Shown one piece after another: positions 16,302-24,018 of a stretch of DNA of 64,000 nt. Made by a program: the position numbers and the translations under genes. The notes under the pieces are model-generated. The model saw nothing but the letters and a program-made list of their open reading frames with translations, did no database searches and was not told the DNA's origin. The DNA is from Haloechinothrix halophila YIM 93223. GTDB lineage: Bacteria; Actinomycetota; Actinomycetes; Mycobacteriales; Pseudonocardiaceae. The stretch is from the NCBI RefSeq assembly GCF_000504245.1, contig NZ_KI632509.1:3515751-3579750 (forward strand), read 5' to 3'. Numbering within the stretch: the stretch's first letter is position 1; each line of letters begins with the position of its first letter.

Positions 16302-17561
16302 ATGGCTCGATCTAAGTCCCTGTTGAAGGGCATCGCGCTCGCGGGTGTCGCCAGCTTGGCGCTCACCGCGTGCGCGTCTGACGACGACGCCGGTGGCGGT
16401 GACGGCGGCGACGGCGGTGGCACGCTGAAGCTCGGCTATGTCCTGCCAGAAACCGGTCAGCTGGCATTCCTCGGTGACCCGCAGATCGCGGCGACCGAGT
16501 TTGCCATCGAGCGGATCAACGAGGCCGGCGGCGTCCTTGGCAACGACGTTCCGCCTGTCGTTGGCCGCGACGAGGCGGGCCAGGAAGCGATCGCATCGCA
16601 GTCGGCCGACCAGGTGCTCGGCGAGGACGTCAGCGCCGTGATCGGCGCGGCGGCGTCCGGCATGTCGCTGGCGATCATCGACAAGATCACCGGATCTGGC
16701 GTCGCGCAGTGCTCTGGTTCCAACACCGCGCCGACGTTCACCGACTACGACGACGGCGGCTTCTACTTCCGCACCGCGCCGAGCGACGTGCTGCAGGGGC
16801 CGGTGCTCGCCGAGACGATCGTCGGTGACGGCCACAGCAGCGTCGCGCTCGTCGCCCGTGCCGATGACTACGGCAAGGGCCTGATGGACGCGACCGCGGC
16901 CGCGCTCGAGGAGAACGGCGCAACCGTCGAGCTCACCGAGACCTACGACCCGAAGGCAACCAACTTCGGGCCGGTCGTGCAGAAAATCGAGCAGGCCAAT
17001 GCGGATGCCGCAGTGGTCATCGCCTTCGAAGAAGGCACACAGATCCTGCAAGGCATGATCGAAGCGGGCGTCGGTCCGGACAACAAGGGTGTGTACGGGG
17101 CGGACGGCATGCGTAACACCGACCTGGCCAGCCTGGTTTCCAAGGGCGACCCCGGCAGGCTGTCCGGCATGAAGGGCACCGCTCCGGCGTCGGCGGACAG
17201 CCAGGAGTTCACCGACGCGCTGCAGGAGTTCAAGCCTGACCTCGAGGAGCTGCAGTTCGCGCCGCAGGTCTACGACTGCGTTGTCGCCATCGCACTGGCC
17301 GCCGAGCAGGCGGGTAGCGCCGATCCTGCCGACTTCGCGCCGGAGATCAATGGCGTCACCAAGGACGGCGAGAAGTGCACCGACTTCGACGAGTGCAAGC
17401 AGCTGATCGCCGATGGCACTGACATCGACTACGACGGCAAGAGTGGTCCGCTGGACTTCATCGAGGCCGGCGAGCCGGGCCAGGCGTCGATCGAGGTGTA
17501 CGGCTACAACGACGAGGGTGAGCTGGAGACTCTGGACACCCAGGTCAGCACACTGGAGTAA
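16302..17561 (+). CDS. livK: Branched-chain amino-acid type ABC transporter substrate-binding lipoprotein
   Basis: 419 aa; the ATG follows GAGGAG. The lipoprotein signal peptide ends at a lipobox 'LTAC' with Cys24, then a Gly/Asp-rich spacer. The mature part is a periplasmic-binding fold of the Peripla_BP_6/LivJ class: 'LKLGYVLPETGQLAFLGDPQ', '...GAASGMSLAIIDKIT', 'VALVARADDYGKGL' and 'YDCVVAIALAAEQAG'. It should bind a leucine/isoleucine/valine-like or amide ligand outside the membrane and hand it to the LivHM permease encoded convergently (18-21.8 kb). Two cysteine pairs (near 'EKCTDFDECKQ') may form a disulfide. The gene is on the opposite strand from its transporter genes and has a separate promoter region (16059-16301). 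Confidence 0.9.
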   Translation: MARSKSLLKGIALAGVASLALTACASDDDAGGGDGGDGGGTLKLGYVLPETGQLAFLGDPQIAATEFAIERINEAGGVLGNDVPPVVGRDEAGQEAIASQSADQVLGEDVSAVIGAAASGMSLAIIDKITGSGVAQCSGSNTAPTFTDYDDGGFYFRTAPSDVLQGPVLAETIVGDGHSSVALVARADDYGKGLMDATAAALEENGATVELTETYDPKATNFGPVVQKIEQANADAAVVIAFEEGTQILQGMIEAGVGPDNKGVYGADGMRNTDLASLVSKGDPGRLSGMKGTAPASADSQEFTDALQEFKPDLEELQFAPQVYDCVVAIALAAEQAGSADPADFAPEINGVTKDGEKCTDFDECKQLIADGTDIDYDGKSGPLDFIEAGEPGQASIEVYGYNDEGELETLDTQVSTLE

Positions 17562-17583
17562 GTAGCGCGCTGATCACACGCGA

Positions 17584-17613
17584 GTGGGGCTGGTCCGCGA
17601 GGGCCAGCCCCAC
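17584..17613. terminator. Terminator of livK
   Basis: GTGGGGCTGG (17584-17593) pairs exactly with CCAGCCCCAC (17604-17613) around a 10-nt loop, 22 nt after the livK stop. It is the first of two hairpins in the convergent livK/livF gap. Confidence 0.75.
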
Positions 17614-17707
17614 TTGTGTGTCCGGGGTGGGGTCTGCTCTGCTGGCCGCCGCTCCGACGTTGATCGGCGAGGGCTCCACACCCACCCGCACTCATCCGCG
17701 CACGAGA

Positions 17708-17742
17708 AACGGCCGGGACCGACGTCGTCGGTCCCGGCCGTT
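17708..17742. terminator. Strong terminator of the livHMGF operon
   Basis: A perfect 16-bp stem with a 3-nt loop: AACGGCCGGGACCGAC (17708-17723) with GTCGGTCCCGGCCGTT (17727-17742). On the minus strand it starts 13 nt after the livF stop. Being symmetric, it can also stop read-through from livK. Confidence 0.85.
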
Positions 17743-17755
17743 CGTTGCGTCGGTG

Positions 17756-18565
17756 TCAGGCCACCTTGGCGAGCGTGCCCAAGTAGGTCTCGATTACCTT
17801 CTGGTCGTGCAGCAGCTCGCGACCAGTGCCCGCGTGGGCATTGCGGCCCTGATCGAGCACGAAGCCGTGGTCGCAGATCTGCAGGCACCGCCGGGCGTTC
17901 TGCTCGACCATGATGATCGACACACCGGTCTCGTTGATCGTCTTGATCTGCTCGAACACCTGGTCCTGGAACGCGGGCGACAGCCCTGCCGACGGCTCAT
18001 CGAGGAACAGGACCTCCGGCTCGGCCATCAGCACCCTGCCCATGGCGAGCATCTGCCGCTCACCACCGGACATCGAGCCTGCCCGCTGCTTGCGCCGCTC
18101 CTCGAGCCGGGGGAACAACCCCACCACCCACTCGTACCGACGCTCGAATTCCTTGGGCTTCAAGAACGTGCCCATCCGCAGGTTCTCCTCGACCGTGAGG
18201 GTCGGGAAGACATTGTCCCGCTGCGGCACATACCCGATGCCCTTCGCCACCAGGGTGTGCGCCATGGCGTTGGTGATGTCGTCACCCCGGAAGCGCACCG
18301 AGCCAGAGCGAATGGGCACCAGCCCGAACATCGCCTTGACCAGCGTGGACTTACCCGCGCCGTTCGGGCCGATGATGCCGGCGATCTCGTTGCGAGCGAG
18401 CTCGACGTTGCAGCCGTTGAGGACGTTGATCTCGGGTAGGTAACCCGCCACGATCTCCTCGGCGACCAGGATCGGCTCAGCGCGACGTTCCTCGCTCTGC
18501 TTCGCCGGGGCCTCACCCTTCGCCTTCTCGGTAGGCTCCTGGGGTGTCGGATCCTCTGTGGTCAT
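17756..18565 (-). CDS. livF: Branched-chain amino-acid ABC transporter ATP-binding protein LivF
   Basis: 269 aa. Walker A 'GPNGAGKST' is at residues 66-74, the ABC signature is 'MSGGERQMLAMGRVL', and Walker B is 'VLFLDEPSAGLSP'. The LivF-type hallmark is 'GIGYVPQRDNVFPTLTVEENLRMG'. The first 30 residues are an unusual, highly charged Glu/Lys/Pro-rich leader with no counterpart in E. coli LivF, perhaps a flexible tail. Its ATG overlaps the stop of livG (ATGA), so the two ATPases are translated together. It energises import by the LivHM pore. It is the last gene of the operon, followed by a strong hairpin. Confidence 0.93.
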   Translation of the reverse strand: MTTEDPTPQEPTEKAKGEAPAKQSEERRAEPILVAEEIVAGYLPEINVLNGCNVELARNEIAGIIGPNGAGKSTLVKAMFGLVPIRSGSVRFRGDDITNAMAHTLVAKGIGYVPQRDNVFPTLTVEENLRMGTFLKPKEFERRYEWVVGLFPRLEERRKQRAGSMSGGERQMLAMGRVLMAEPEVLFLDEPSAGLSPAFQDQVFEQIKTINETGVSIIMVEQNARRCLQICDHGFVLDQGRNAHAGTGRELLHDQKVIETYLGTLAKVA

Positions 18566-19416
18566 GATGCCTCCTCCGACGGTGCCGTCCCGTGCTCCTT
18601 GCCGAGGTAGGCGTCGATGACGGCACGGTTGGCGCCGATCTCGCTCGGCCGCCCCTCGGCGATGATCTCGCCTTCGGCGAGGACGACGATCCAGTCACTG
18701 ATGCCCATGACCATGTCCATGTCGTGCTCGACGAAGCACACGGTCATACCCTCGTCGCGCAGGTCGATGATGTGCTGCAGCAGCGACTGGACCAGGGCGG
18801 GGTTCACCCCGGCCATCGGCTCATCGAGCATGATCATCTTGGGCTGCACCATCAGCCCACGCGCCATTTCGAGCAGCTTGCGCTGGCCACCCGACAGGGT
18901 GCCCGCGTAGGCGTCCTTGAGGTGGATCAGCTTGAACCGGTCGAGCAGTTCCTCCGCGCGGACGCGGTTCGCCTGCTCCTGCCCGCCCCATAGCGGCCGT
19001 ATCAGCGCGTTGAACATCCGCTCGCCGCGCTGTTCCGTGGCACCGAGCAGCATGTTCTCCAGCACCGTCAGCCGTGCGAGCGCCTTGGTGAGCTGGAACG
19101 TCCGCACCATGCCGTGCCGGGCGACCCGGTAAGCGGGCATATGCGACATATCGTCGCCGTCGAACGTCCACTTCCCGGAACCCGCGCGGTCGAAGCCGGT
19201 CAGCAGGTTGAAGAACGTCGTCTTCCCCGCACCATTCGGCCCGATCAACGCCGTGATCGCACCGCGCTGAACTTCGAGGTGGTCGACGTTGACCGCGTGC
19301 AGACCGCCGAACCGCCGGGTGACGTTGTCGGCGACCATGATCGGGTCGGGCTTGGCGACGCCGGGTTCCGCCACGACGCCGTCGAATGCGCTTGTTGTCT
19401 TCACGTCATCGGGCAT
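18562..19416 (-). CDS. livG: Branched-chain amino-acid ABC transporter ATP-binding protein LivG
   Basis: 284 aa. 'VADNVTRRFGGLHAV' leads into Walker A 'GPNGAGKTT' (residues 59-67); the LivG loop is 'FFNLLTGFDRAGSGKW'; the signature is 'LSGGQRKLLEMARGLM'; Walker B is 'MIMLDEPMAGVNP'. 'GMVRTFQLTKAL' is the LivG Q-loop variant of 'GIARTFQ'. The N-terminal 24 residues are an extra polar leader. The start overlaps the end of livM by 11 bp. Together with LivF it forms the heterodimeric motor of the importer. Confidence 0.93.
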   Translation of the reverse strand: MPDDVKTTSAFDGVVAEPGVAKPDPIMVADNVTRRFGGLHAVNVDHLEVQRGAITALIGPNGAGKTTFFNLLTGFDRAGSGKWTFDGDDMSHMPAYRVARHGMVRTFQLTKALARLTVLENMLLGATEQRGERMFNALIRPLWGGQEQANRVRAEELLDRFKLIHLKDAYAGTLSGGQRKLLEMARGLMVQPKMIMLDEPMAGVNPALVQSLLQHIIDLRDEGMTVCFVEHDMDMVMGISDWIVVLAEGEIIAEGRPSEIGANRAVIDAYLGKEHGTAPSEEAS

Positions 19417-20392
19417 CGAGCACCATCTCTTCCCTACGACCCAGGATTCCTTGCGGCCGGTAAACCATCAAGAGCAGCAGGCCAAGTCCAACAATGGACA
19501 GGCGGATGGCACCGATGTCTCCCGATTCGAGGAACGGGAGAATGCCGTTGGCGATCATCGACCGCAACAGTGCGTCGAATCCGACGACGATGAACCAGAA
19601 CAGCACCGAACCGAGAATCGGTCCGAACACCCGGCCGGCGCCGCCCAGCACGAGCAGGGTGTAGAGGAAGAACGTCACCACGGGGTCGAAGCTGTTCGCG
19701 CTGGCGGACTGGGTGTTGACGACCATCACCATGCCGCCGAACGCACCGAGGACACCACCGAGAACCAGGGCCTGCATCTTGTACCAGTAGACGTTCTTAC
19801 CGAGGCTGCGCGCCGCTTCCTCGTCCTCGCGGATGGAGCGGATGATGCGGCCCCAGGGGCTGTGAATCAGCAGGTAGACGAGCACCGCGGCCAGCGCGAC
19901 CAAGCCCCAGCCGACGATCATGATCCACAGTTCCGGCGCCCCGAAGGACAGCGGACCAAGCTCGTAACGGTCCGGCGGGAACGGATTGAGGTCGTAGAAG
20001 TCGCCCGCGAACTGCTGGAGCCCATAGACGCCACCGGTGACTGGCTCGGCGTAACTCGACATGTAGAAGAGCCGCAGGATCTCGCCCGCGGCGATCGTGG
20101 CGATCGCCAAGTAGTCCGAGCGAAGTCGCAGTGTCGGGAAACCGAGGATCAGCGCGAGCACGATGGCGCACGCGATACCCAGGAGCACCCCGACCCACAT
20201 CGGCCAGCCGAGGATGGACACCGAGATGGCGATGCCGTAACCACCGACGAGCATGAAGCCGACCTGACCGAAGTTCAGCAGACCGGTGTAACCGAAGTGA
20301 ATGTTCAGGCCGATCGCCGCGAGGGCGTATGCGGCCGCGACCGGGCCGATTCCGGCGGCCAGCGCGGTTGTCAGGATCGATGCGAAGTCCAT
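19406..20392 (-). CDS. livM: Branched-chain amino-acid ABC transporter permease LivM
   Basis: 328 aa, about eight to nine membrane helices. 'ALAAIGLNIHFGYTGLLNFGQVGFMLVGGYG' is the BPD_transp_2/LivM signature. The coupling region 'SPWGRIIRSIREDEEAARSLGKNV' contacts the ATPases on the cytoplasmic side; 'GGAGRVFGPILGSVLFWF' is also family-typical. A long loop (about residues 115-150, 'EPVTGGVYGLQQFAGDFYDLNPFPPDRYE') faces outward. It starts 8 bp after the livH stop and overlaps livG, consistent with one operon livH-livM-livG-livF. Confidence 0.92.
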   Translation of the reverse strand: MDFASILTTALAAGIGPVAAAYALAAIGLNIHFGYTGLLNFGQVGFMLVGGYGIAISVSILGWPMWVGVLLGIACAIVLALILGFPTLRLRSDYLAIATIAAGEILRLFYMSSYAEPVTGGVYGLQQFAGDFYDLNPFPPDRYELGPLSFGAPELWIMIVGWGLVALAAVLVYLLIHSPWGRIIRSIREDEEAARSLGKNVYWYKMQALVLGGVLGAFGGMVMVVNTQSASANSFDPVVTFFLYTLLVLGGAGRVFGPILGSVLFWFIVVGFDALLRSMIANGILPFLESGDIGAIRLSIVGLGLLLLMVYRPQGILGRREEMVLDAR

Positions 20393-20400
20393 GGTCTACC

Positions 20401-21786
20401 TCACCCGACCCTTTCTTTTCGACCGAGTATGCCTTGGGGCCGGAAGAGCAACACGATGATCAACACGAGCAGCGCCCACGCGTTCTGCAGCTCGGCGGGG
20501 AACCACAGGGTCGAGATGTGGGAGACGATGCCGACGACGAAGCTGCCGACCATGGCGCCGTACGCGCTGCCGAGACCGCCGAGGATGATGCCGGCGAACA
20601 TCAGCAGCAGCAGCTTGAAGCCCATCTCCCAGTGCACGACCTGCGCCAGGCCGAACAACACGCCACCAAGCGCGGCGAGACCGCCACCGAGCACCCAGAC
20701 GACCATGATGACCTGATTGACGTTGATGCCGGAGGACGAGGCGAGGTCGCGGTTGTCCGAGACCGCGCGAATCGCGGTCCCGATCCTGGTGCGCTGCAAC
20801 ATGAACGCCACAGCGAACAGCACGGCCAACGAGATGAGGACGATCCCTAGGTCACGCGGCGTGATCACGAAGAGGCCGAAGTCCATCGTCTTTTGGAGGT
20901 TGAAATCGATGTAGGACTCCGGGCGCGACCCCTGGAAGACCAGGATGAGGTGCCTGAGGAACAGCGCCAGACCGATCGAGATGATGAACAGGTTGATGCG
21001 ACCGGTGCCGCGGTTCCGCAGCGGACGCCACAGTCCCCGTTCGAGGGTGCCACCGAGCAAGCCGCCTGCCACGACGGCGATCGCCCCCGCGGCGATGAGC
21101 GGCAGCCCTGGCCCGCCGACGTGGAAGAACAGCGCGATCACCGCGCCGAAGGTGACGAGCTCACCGTGCGCGAAGTTGATCAGTCGGGTGGTGCCGAAGA
21201 CCAGCGAGAGGCCGATCGCGCTGATGGCGATCACGGCGCCGTACTGGATGCCGTTCGCCAGCGTCTGCATGAACCGGTCGAAGAACGACGCTCCCGCTGC
21301 GGGGGCGACTCCAGTTTCACCCGGTGTCGGCTCTTCGGTTTCACCGGGTGGTGGCGCTGGGGGTTGCTCGGTTTGCTCCGTCGCCGGGCTGCCGGGCTCT
21401 TCTTGCTCACCTTCCTTCACCAGCGGGAAGATCACCGGCTGAGCATCGCCCTCGTCGACGGTGACCTCGCGGACTTCGCCGCCACGTACCTTGGGCACGA
21501 CACCGTCCGGCAGCGTGGCGAGGTCGACTTCTACCTGGTAGTTACCGGGCTCGGGAAGATCGACTTGCCAGGCGCCGTCCGCGTCGGTCGACGTGTCGCC
21601 GACCTCGTCACCATCCTGGGTCACCGAGATGGCGATGCCCTTCACGGGATCGCCACCCGGATCACGGATGGTGCCGTGCACCGACTCCCCGTCCTGCGCC
21701 GCAACCGATGCGGTTGGCAACATGATCGCGAAAACGATCATGACCAGCACACCGAGCGCACGCGCAAGCATGCTTCGTCTAGTCAC
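20401..21786 (-). CDS. livH: LivH permease with an extra N-terminal carboxypeptidase-regulatory-like domain
   Basis: 461 aa from the GTG at 21786 (AGGA 7 nt upstream); an ATG at 21813 lacks a binding site. E. coli LivH is about 310 aa. Here a signal-like segment (residues 1-31) is followed by an Ig-like CarboxypepD_reg domain (about 34-105: 'VHGTIRDPGGDPVKGIAISV', 'STDADGAWQVDLPEPGNYQVEVD'), then a Pro/Glu/Gly-rich linker (about 110-160), and only then the eight-helix permease ('IGLSLVFGTTRLINFAHGELVTFGA', 'GLGSAYGAMVGSFVVG'). The extra domain should sit outside the membrane, where it could dock the LivK lipoprotein. The frame is continuous, so this is a real fusion and not a frameshift. Confidence 0.88.
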   Translation of the reverse strand: MTRRSMLARALGVLVMIVFAIMLPTASVAAQDGESVHGTIRDPGGDPVKGIAISVTQDGDEVGDTSTDADGAWQVDLPEPGNYQVEVDLATLPDGVVPKVRGGEVREVTVDEGDAQPVIFPLVKEGEQEEPGSPATEQTEQPPAPPPGETEEPTPGETGVAPAAGASFFDRFMQTLANGIQYGAVIAISAIGLSLVFGTTRLINFAHGELVTFGAVIALFFHVGGPGLPLIAAGAIAVVAGGLLGGTLERGLWRPLRNRGTGRINLFIISIGLALFLRHLILVFQGSRPESYIDFNLQKTMDFGLFVITPRDLGIVLISLAVLFAVAFMLQRTRIGTAIRAVSDNRDLASSSGINVNQVIMVVWVLGGGLAALGGVLFGLAQVVHWEMGFKLLLLMFAGIILGGLGSAYGAMVGSFVVGIVSHISTLWFPAELQNAWALLVLIIVLLFRPQGILGRKERVG

Positions 21787-22040
21787 AGACAGGTCCTGTC
21801 TCCAGTGGTCCATTTGATGGACGGCGGATCACTCCATCCATCGATCATCACGTTTCCGGTCGCTGAACGTAACTGGAGTACCCCCTATTGCCCAGCTACT
21901 GCGGCAGCATGTTTCCACATCGTGACCGTTTGACGGGAACCACCCTGGGACCGACCGACCGATCGGATGACCTGACGCTTGCCAGCGCCAGCGAACCCCC
22001 GTGACCAGCGCTCACACCGACTTCACGGGCGGGCGGGAGA

Positions 22041-22655
22041 CTACTGACCGATACTCTCCACAACAGCCTCCGCGACGGCCTTCATCGTGGTCCTGCGGTC
22101 CATCGCGGTGCGCTGAATCCAGCGGAAGGCGTCCGGCTCGGTGAGTCCCTGGCTGGTCATGAGCAGGCCCTTGGCCCTATCGATGACCTTGCGGGTCTCC
22201 AACCGATCGGTCAGCCCAGCGACCTCGGCCTCCAACGCCTGCAGTTCGGAGAACCGGCTGACGGCGAGCTCGATCGCGGGCACCAAGTCACGCTTGGCGA
22301 ATGGCTTGACCAGATAAGCCATCGTGCCCGCATCCCGCGCACGCATCACCAGGTCGCGCTGACTGAAAGCGGTCAGGATGACGACCGGCGCGATCCGGTC
22401 ACCGGTGATCTTCGCGGCGGCGTCGATACCGTCCATTTTGGGCATCTTGACGTCCAAGATGACGAGATCGGGACGGAGCTCCTCCGCCATCGAGACGGCC
22501 TGCTCGCCATCGGCGGCTTCACCGACCACCGCATAGCCCTCTTCGCGAAGCATCTCAACGAGATCAAGCCGGATCAGAGCCTCGTCCTCGGCAACGAGCA
22601 CGCGACGCCGAGCCGTCTCGTCGGCCTGCCCTTGTGCGGCAGCCGGTTCTGTCAC
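22041..22655 (-). CDS. ANTAR-domain response regulator (PdtaR/Rv1626-like)
   Basis: 204 aa from the GTG at 22655, 5 nt after AGGAGG; the frame is open to 22724. The receiver domain (about residues 18-135) has the acidic pocket 'AEDEAL', phospho-acceptor Asp68 in 'LVILDVKMPKMDG', and Lys in 'LVKPFAKRDL'. The C-terminal ANTAR domain (about 140-200) 'LETRKVIDRAKGLLMTSQGLTEPDAFRWIQ' binds paired hexaloop RNA hairpins and prevents transcription termination. This matches mycobacterial PdtaR, which works with the PdtaS histidine kinase; no kinase is present in this window. In Mycobacterium it also lies near polA and rpsA, so this is a conserved neighbourhood. Confidence 0.9.
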   Translation of the reverse strand: MTEPAAAQGQADETARRRVLVAEDEALIRLDLVEMLREEGYAVVGEAADGEQAVSMAEELRPDLVILDVKMPKMDGIDAAAKITGDRIAPVVILTAFSQRDLVMRARDAGTMAYLVKPFAKRDLVPAIELAVSRFSELQALEAEVAGLTDRLETRKVIDRAKGLLMTSQGLTEPDAFRWIQRTAMDRRTTMKAVAEAVVESIGQ

Positions 22656-22825
22656 CGGGTCCTCCTGCGTACCTGGTTGGTTGCGGTGGGCACCGCGCAA
22701 GACTACCGGGACCACGCCCACCATGCGGAATGGTCTTCACCAAGAGTGACCCACCCCGCACCGGGCGCCCCGAACCTGGTTCTCGGCTGGTGACGGCGAT
22801 CGCGTAAAGTCGGCTTACACACCGA

Positions 22826-22899
22826 GCCCCCGTAGCCCAATTGGCAGAGGCAGCGGATTCAAAACCCGTCCAGTGTGAGTTCGAGTCTCACCGGGGGCA
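22826..22899 (+). tRNA. tRNA with anticodon CAA (Leu by codon), short variable loop
   Basis: 74 nt. The acceptor stem GCCCCCG/CGGGGGC has 7 bp (22826-22832 with 22892-22898) with A73 as discriminator; CCA is not encoded. The D arm is GCCC...AGGC, the anticodon loop TTCAAAA gives CAA, the T arm is GTGAG-TTCGAGT-CTCAC. The variable region between positions 44 and 48 is only five bases. Standard bacterial tRNA-Leu is class II with a long variable arm, so this class I shape with a CAA anticodon is odd. The anticodon stem (GCGGA/CCCGT) also has a G-T wobble and an A-C mismatch next to the loop. A TAAAGT hexamer 16 nt upstream may be its -10. Confidence 0.85.
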
Positions 22900-22916
22900 C
22901 ACCCAAAACACCCGCT

Positions 22917-22957
22917 GACCGGCCCCTTCACCAGCATCAACGGTGAAGGGGCCGGTC
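22917..22957 (+). terminator. Terminator after the CAA tRNA
   Basis: A perfect 16-bp stem: GACCGGCCCCTTCACC (22917-22932) with GGTGAAGGGGCCGGTC (22942-22957), 9-nt loop, starting 18 nt after the tRNA. It also separates the tRNA from the convergent DUF1330 gene. Confidence 0.85.
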
Positions 22958-22998
22958 TCGTACTTCTCCGAGTGTGTCCGGCGACCAGGATTTGCTGG

Positions 22999-23358
22999 TC
23001 ATTCCGGTGACGGTCCGCATGGGACGATGAAAGCGGTTCGAGGAATCGTCCCGGCGAACCGATCGGCGATGACTGCCTGATAGGCAGTCGAATAGTAGGC
23101 GTCTCGAGCCGCGTCGATCGTTGGGAACTCATGCACGACGGTGTGGCTGCCAACCGGGGTGCCTTCCCCTAAGTCCACCGTGTTGTCAGTGGTCACCCAA
23201 CGCACCGCCCCGCATTGCCCGGTCAGCAACGGCCCGGCGACCGCGCGATACGCGGCAAGCACATCGGGATCGGTGACGTCGTAGTTGAGGATCAGGAGCG
23301 CGGCATGCGGCGGTCCTTCCGTCGTACTGGTGAGACTGTTGAGACGGGTCGTCCTCAC
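22999..23358 (-). CDS. DUF1330-like dimeric alpha/beta-barrel protein
   Basis: 'LLILNYDVTDPDVLAAYRAVAGPLL' and 'GSHTVVHEFPTIDAARDAYYSTAYQAVIADRF' are the two halves of a DUF1330/ferredoxin-like (dimeric alpha-beta barrel) domain, complete to the C-terminus. The start is uncertain: the conserved domain begins near residue 20 and no ATG is in frame. The GTG at 23358 gives 119 aa; a TTG at 23415 is possible. Neither has a good binding site. It may be expressed by read-through from the overlapping genes upstream (TetR, SnoaL). Function unknown; members often occur beside small NTF2-like proteins. Confidence 0.6.
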   Translation of the reverse strand: MRTTRLNSLTSTTEGPPHAALLILNYDVTDPDVLAAYRAVAGPLLTGQCGAVRWVTTDNTVDLGEGTPVGSHTVVHEFPTIDAARDAYYSTAYQAVIADRFAGTIPRTAFIVPCGPSPE

Positions 23359-23527
23359 GCGAGGACGTCGAGGTGCGCTCGCCGGGAGCGCATGGCGTGA
23401 CAGCCCGCGCGACAAGACATACCGCTACGGCGCAAGCCAGCGCGAACACTCCCGCTCCGGCGAACGCGAGTGCATGACCCACCGCGGTTGTGAGCACGAC
23501 GCGGCGCGGTGCCCACCGGCGGCTCAC
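23186..23527 (-). CDS. Doubtful short ORF with one membrane helix, possibly a transporter remnant
   Basis: The GTG at 23527 overlaps the TGA of the SnoaL-like gene (GTGA), which looks like translational coupling. The first 45 residues contain one clear hydrophobic helix ('VGHALAFAGAGVFALACAVA') reminiscent of the last helix of an MFS transporter. After about residue 55 the frame runs antiparallel-free over the DUF1330 coding region in another frame and looks like noise. It could be a small membrane protein, a decayed MFS C-terminus, or nothing. Confidence 0.2.
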   Translation of the reverse strand: MSRRWAPRRVVLTTAVGHALAFAGAGVFALACAVAVCLVARAVTPCAPGERTSTSSREDDPSQQSHQYDGRTAACRAPDPQLRRHRSRCACRVSRGRRAVADRAMRGGALGDH

Positions 23528-24018
23528 GAAGCGGACCGCACTGCCCGCTGGTAGTCACGCAGCAGGTCAGGGTCATCGATCGAGCCGTGGTGATGCAGTT
23601 GCCGCCAGCCCGTGCCGTCGCGGTTGCCGAACACTCGTGTCGTCCTGATCGCTAACGGCACCGAAGCGCCCGCCACCGCGAACTCACCGCGCTCGCGACC
23701 GGCGAACATGACCACATCAGGCGACTCGTAGCGCAGGATGTCACCGAACTCCACCCACACTCGCGCTGTTCCGGCGAATACCCGCGCGTAGACCTGGCTG
23801 ATCGCCTCGATACCACGCACGATGCCACCGAGCGGGTTGTTGAGCTGGATCGCCAGGTCATCCCACCAGATTTCGCGCATCACCGGCAGCGAACGCTGGT
23901 TGAAGGCGTAGTAGAACGTCTCCAGCGCGGCGTGGGCCCCGGTGAGACCAGCATCGCGTGTCTGGTCAAGACACTGCTGGGCGTCCCGGCCGTAGGTCGT
24001 CGTCACCGGTGTGATCAT
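23524..24018 (-). CDS. SnoaL/NTF2-like protein
   Basis: 164 aa. The ATG at 24018 overlaps the stop of the TetR gene (TGATG) and is preceded by GGGGGAG inside it. 'ALETFYYAFNQRSLPVMREIWWDDLAIQLNNPLGGIVRGIEAISQVYARVF' is the cone-shaped NTF2/SnoaL start, and 'TTRVFGNRDGTGWRQLHHHGSID' the closing strands with a histidine cluster. These proteins are small enzymes or ligand binders; the 'HHHGS' end matches the common 'WRIVHHHAS' of the DUF4440/SnoaL_3 group. Co-transcription with a TetR regulator suggests it is induced by a small molecule, which may also be its ligand. Confidence 0.82.
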   Translation of the reverse strand: MITPVTTTYGRDAQQCLDQTRDAGLTGAHAALETFYYAFNQRSLPVMREIWWDDLAIQLNNPLGGIVRGIEAISQVYARVFAGTARVWVEFGDILRYESPDVVMFAGRERGEFAVAGASVPLAIRTTRVFGNRDGTGWRQLHHHGSIDDPDLLRDYQRAVRSAS

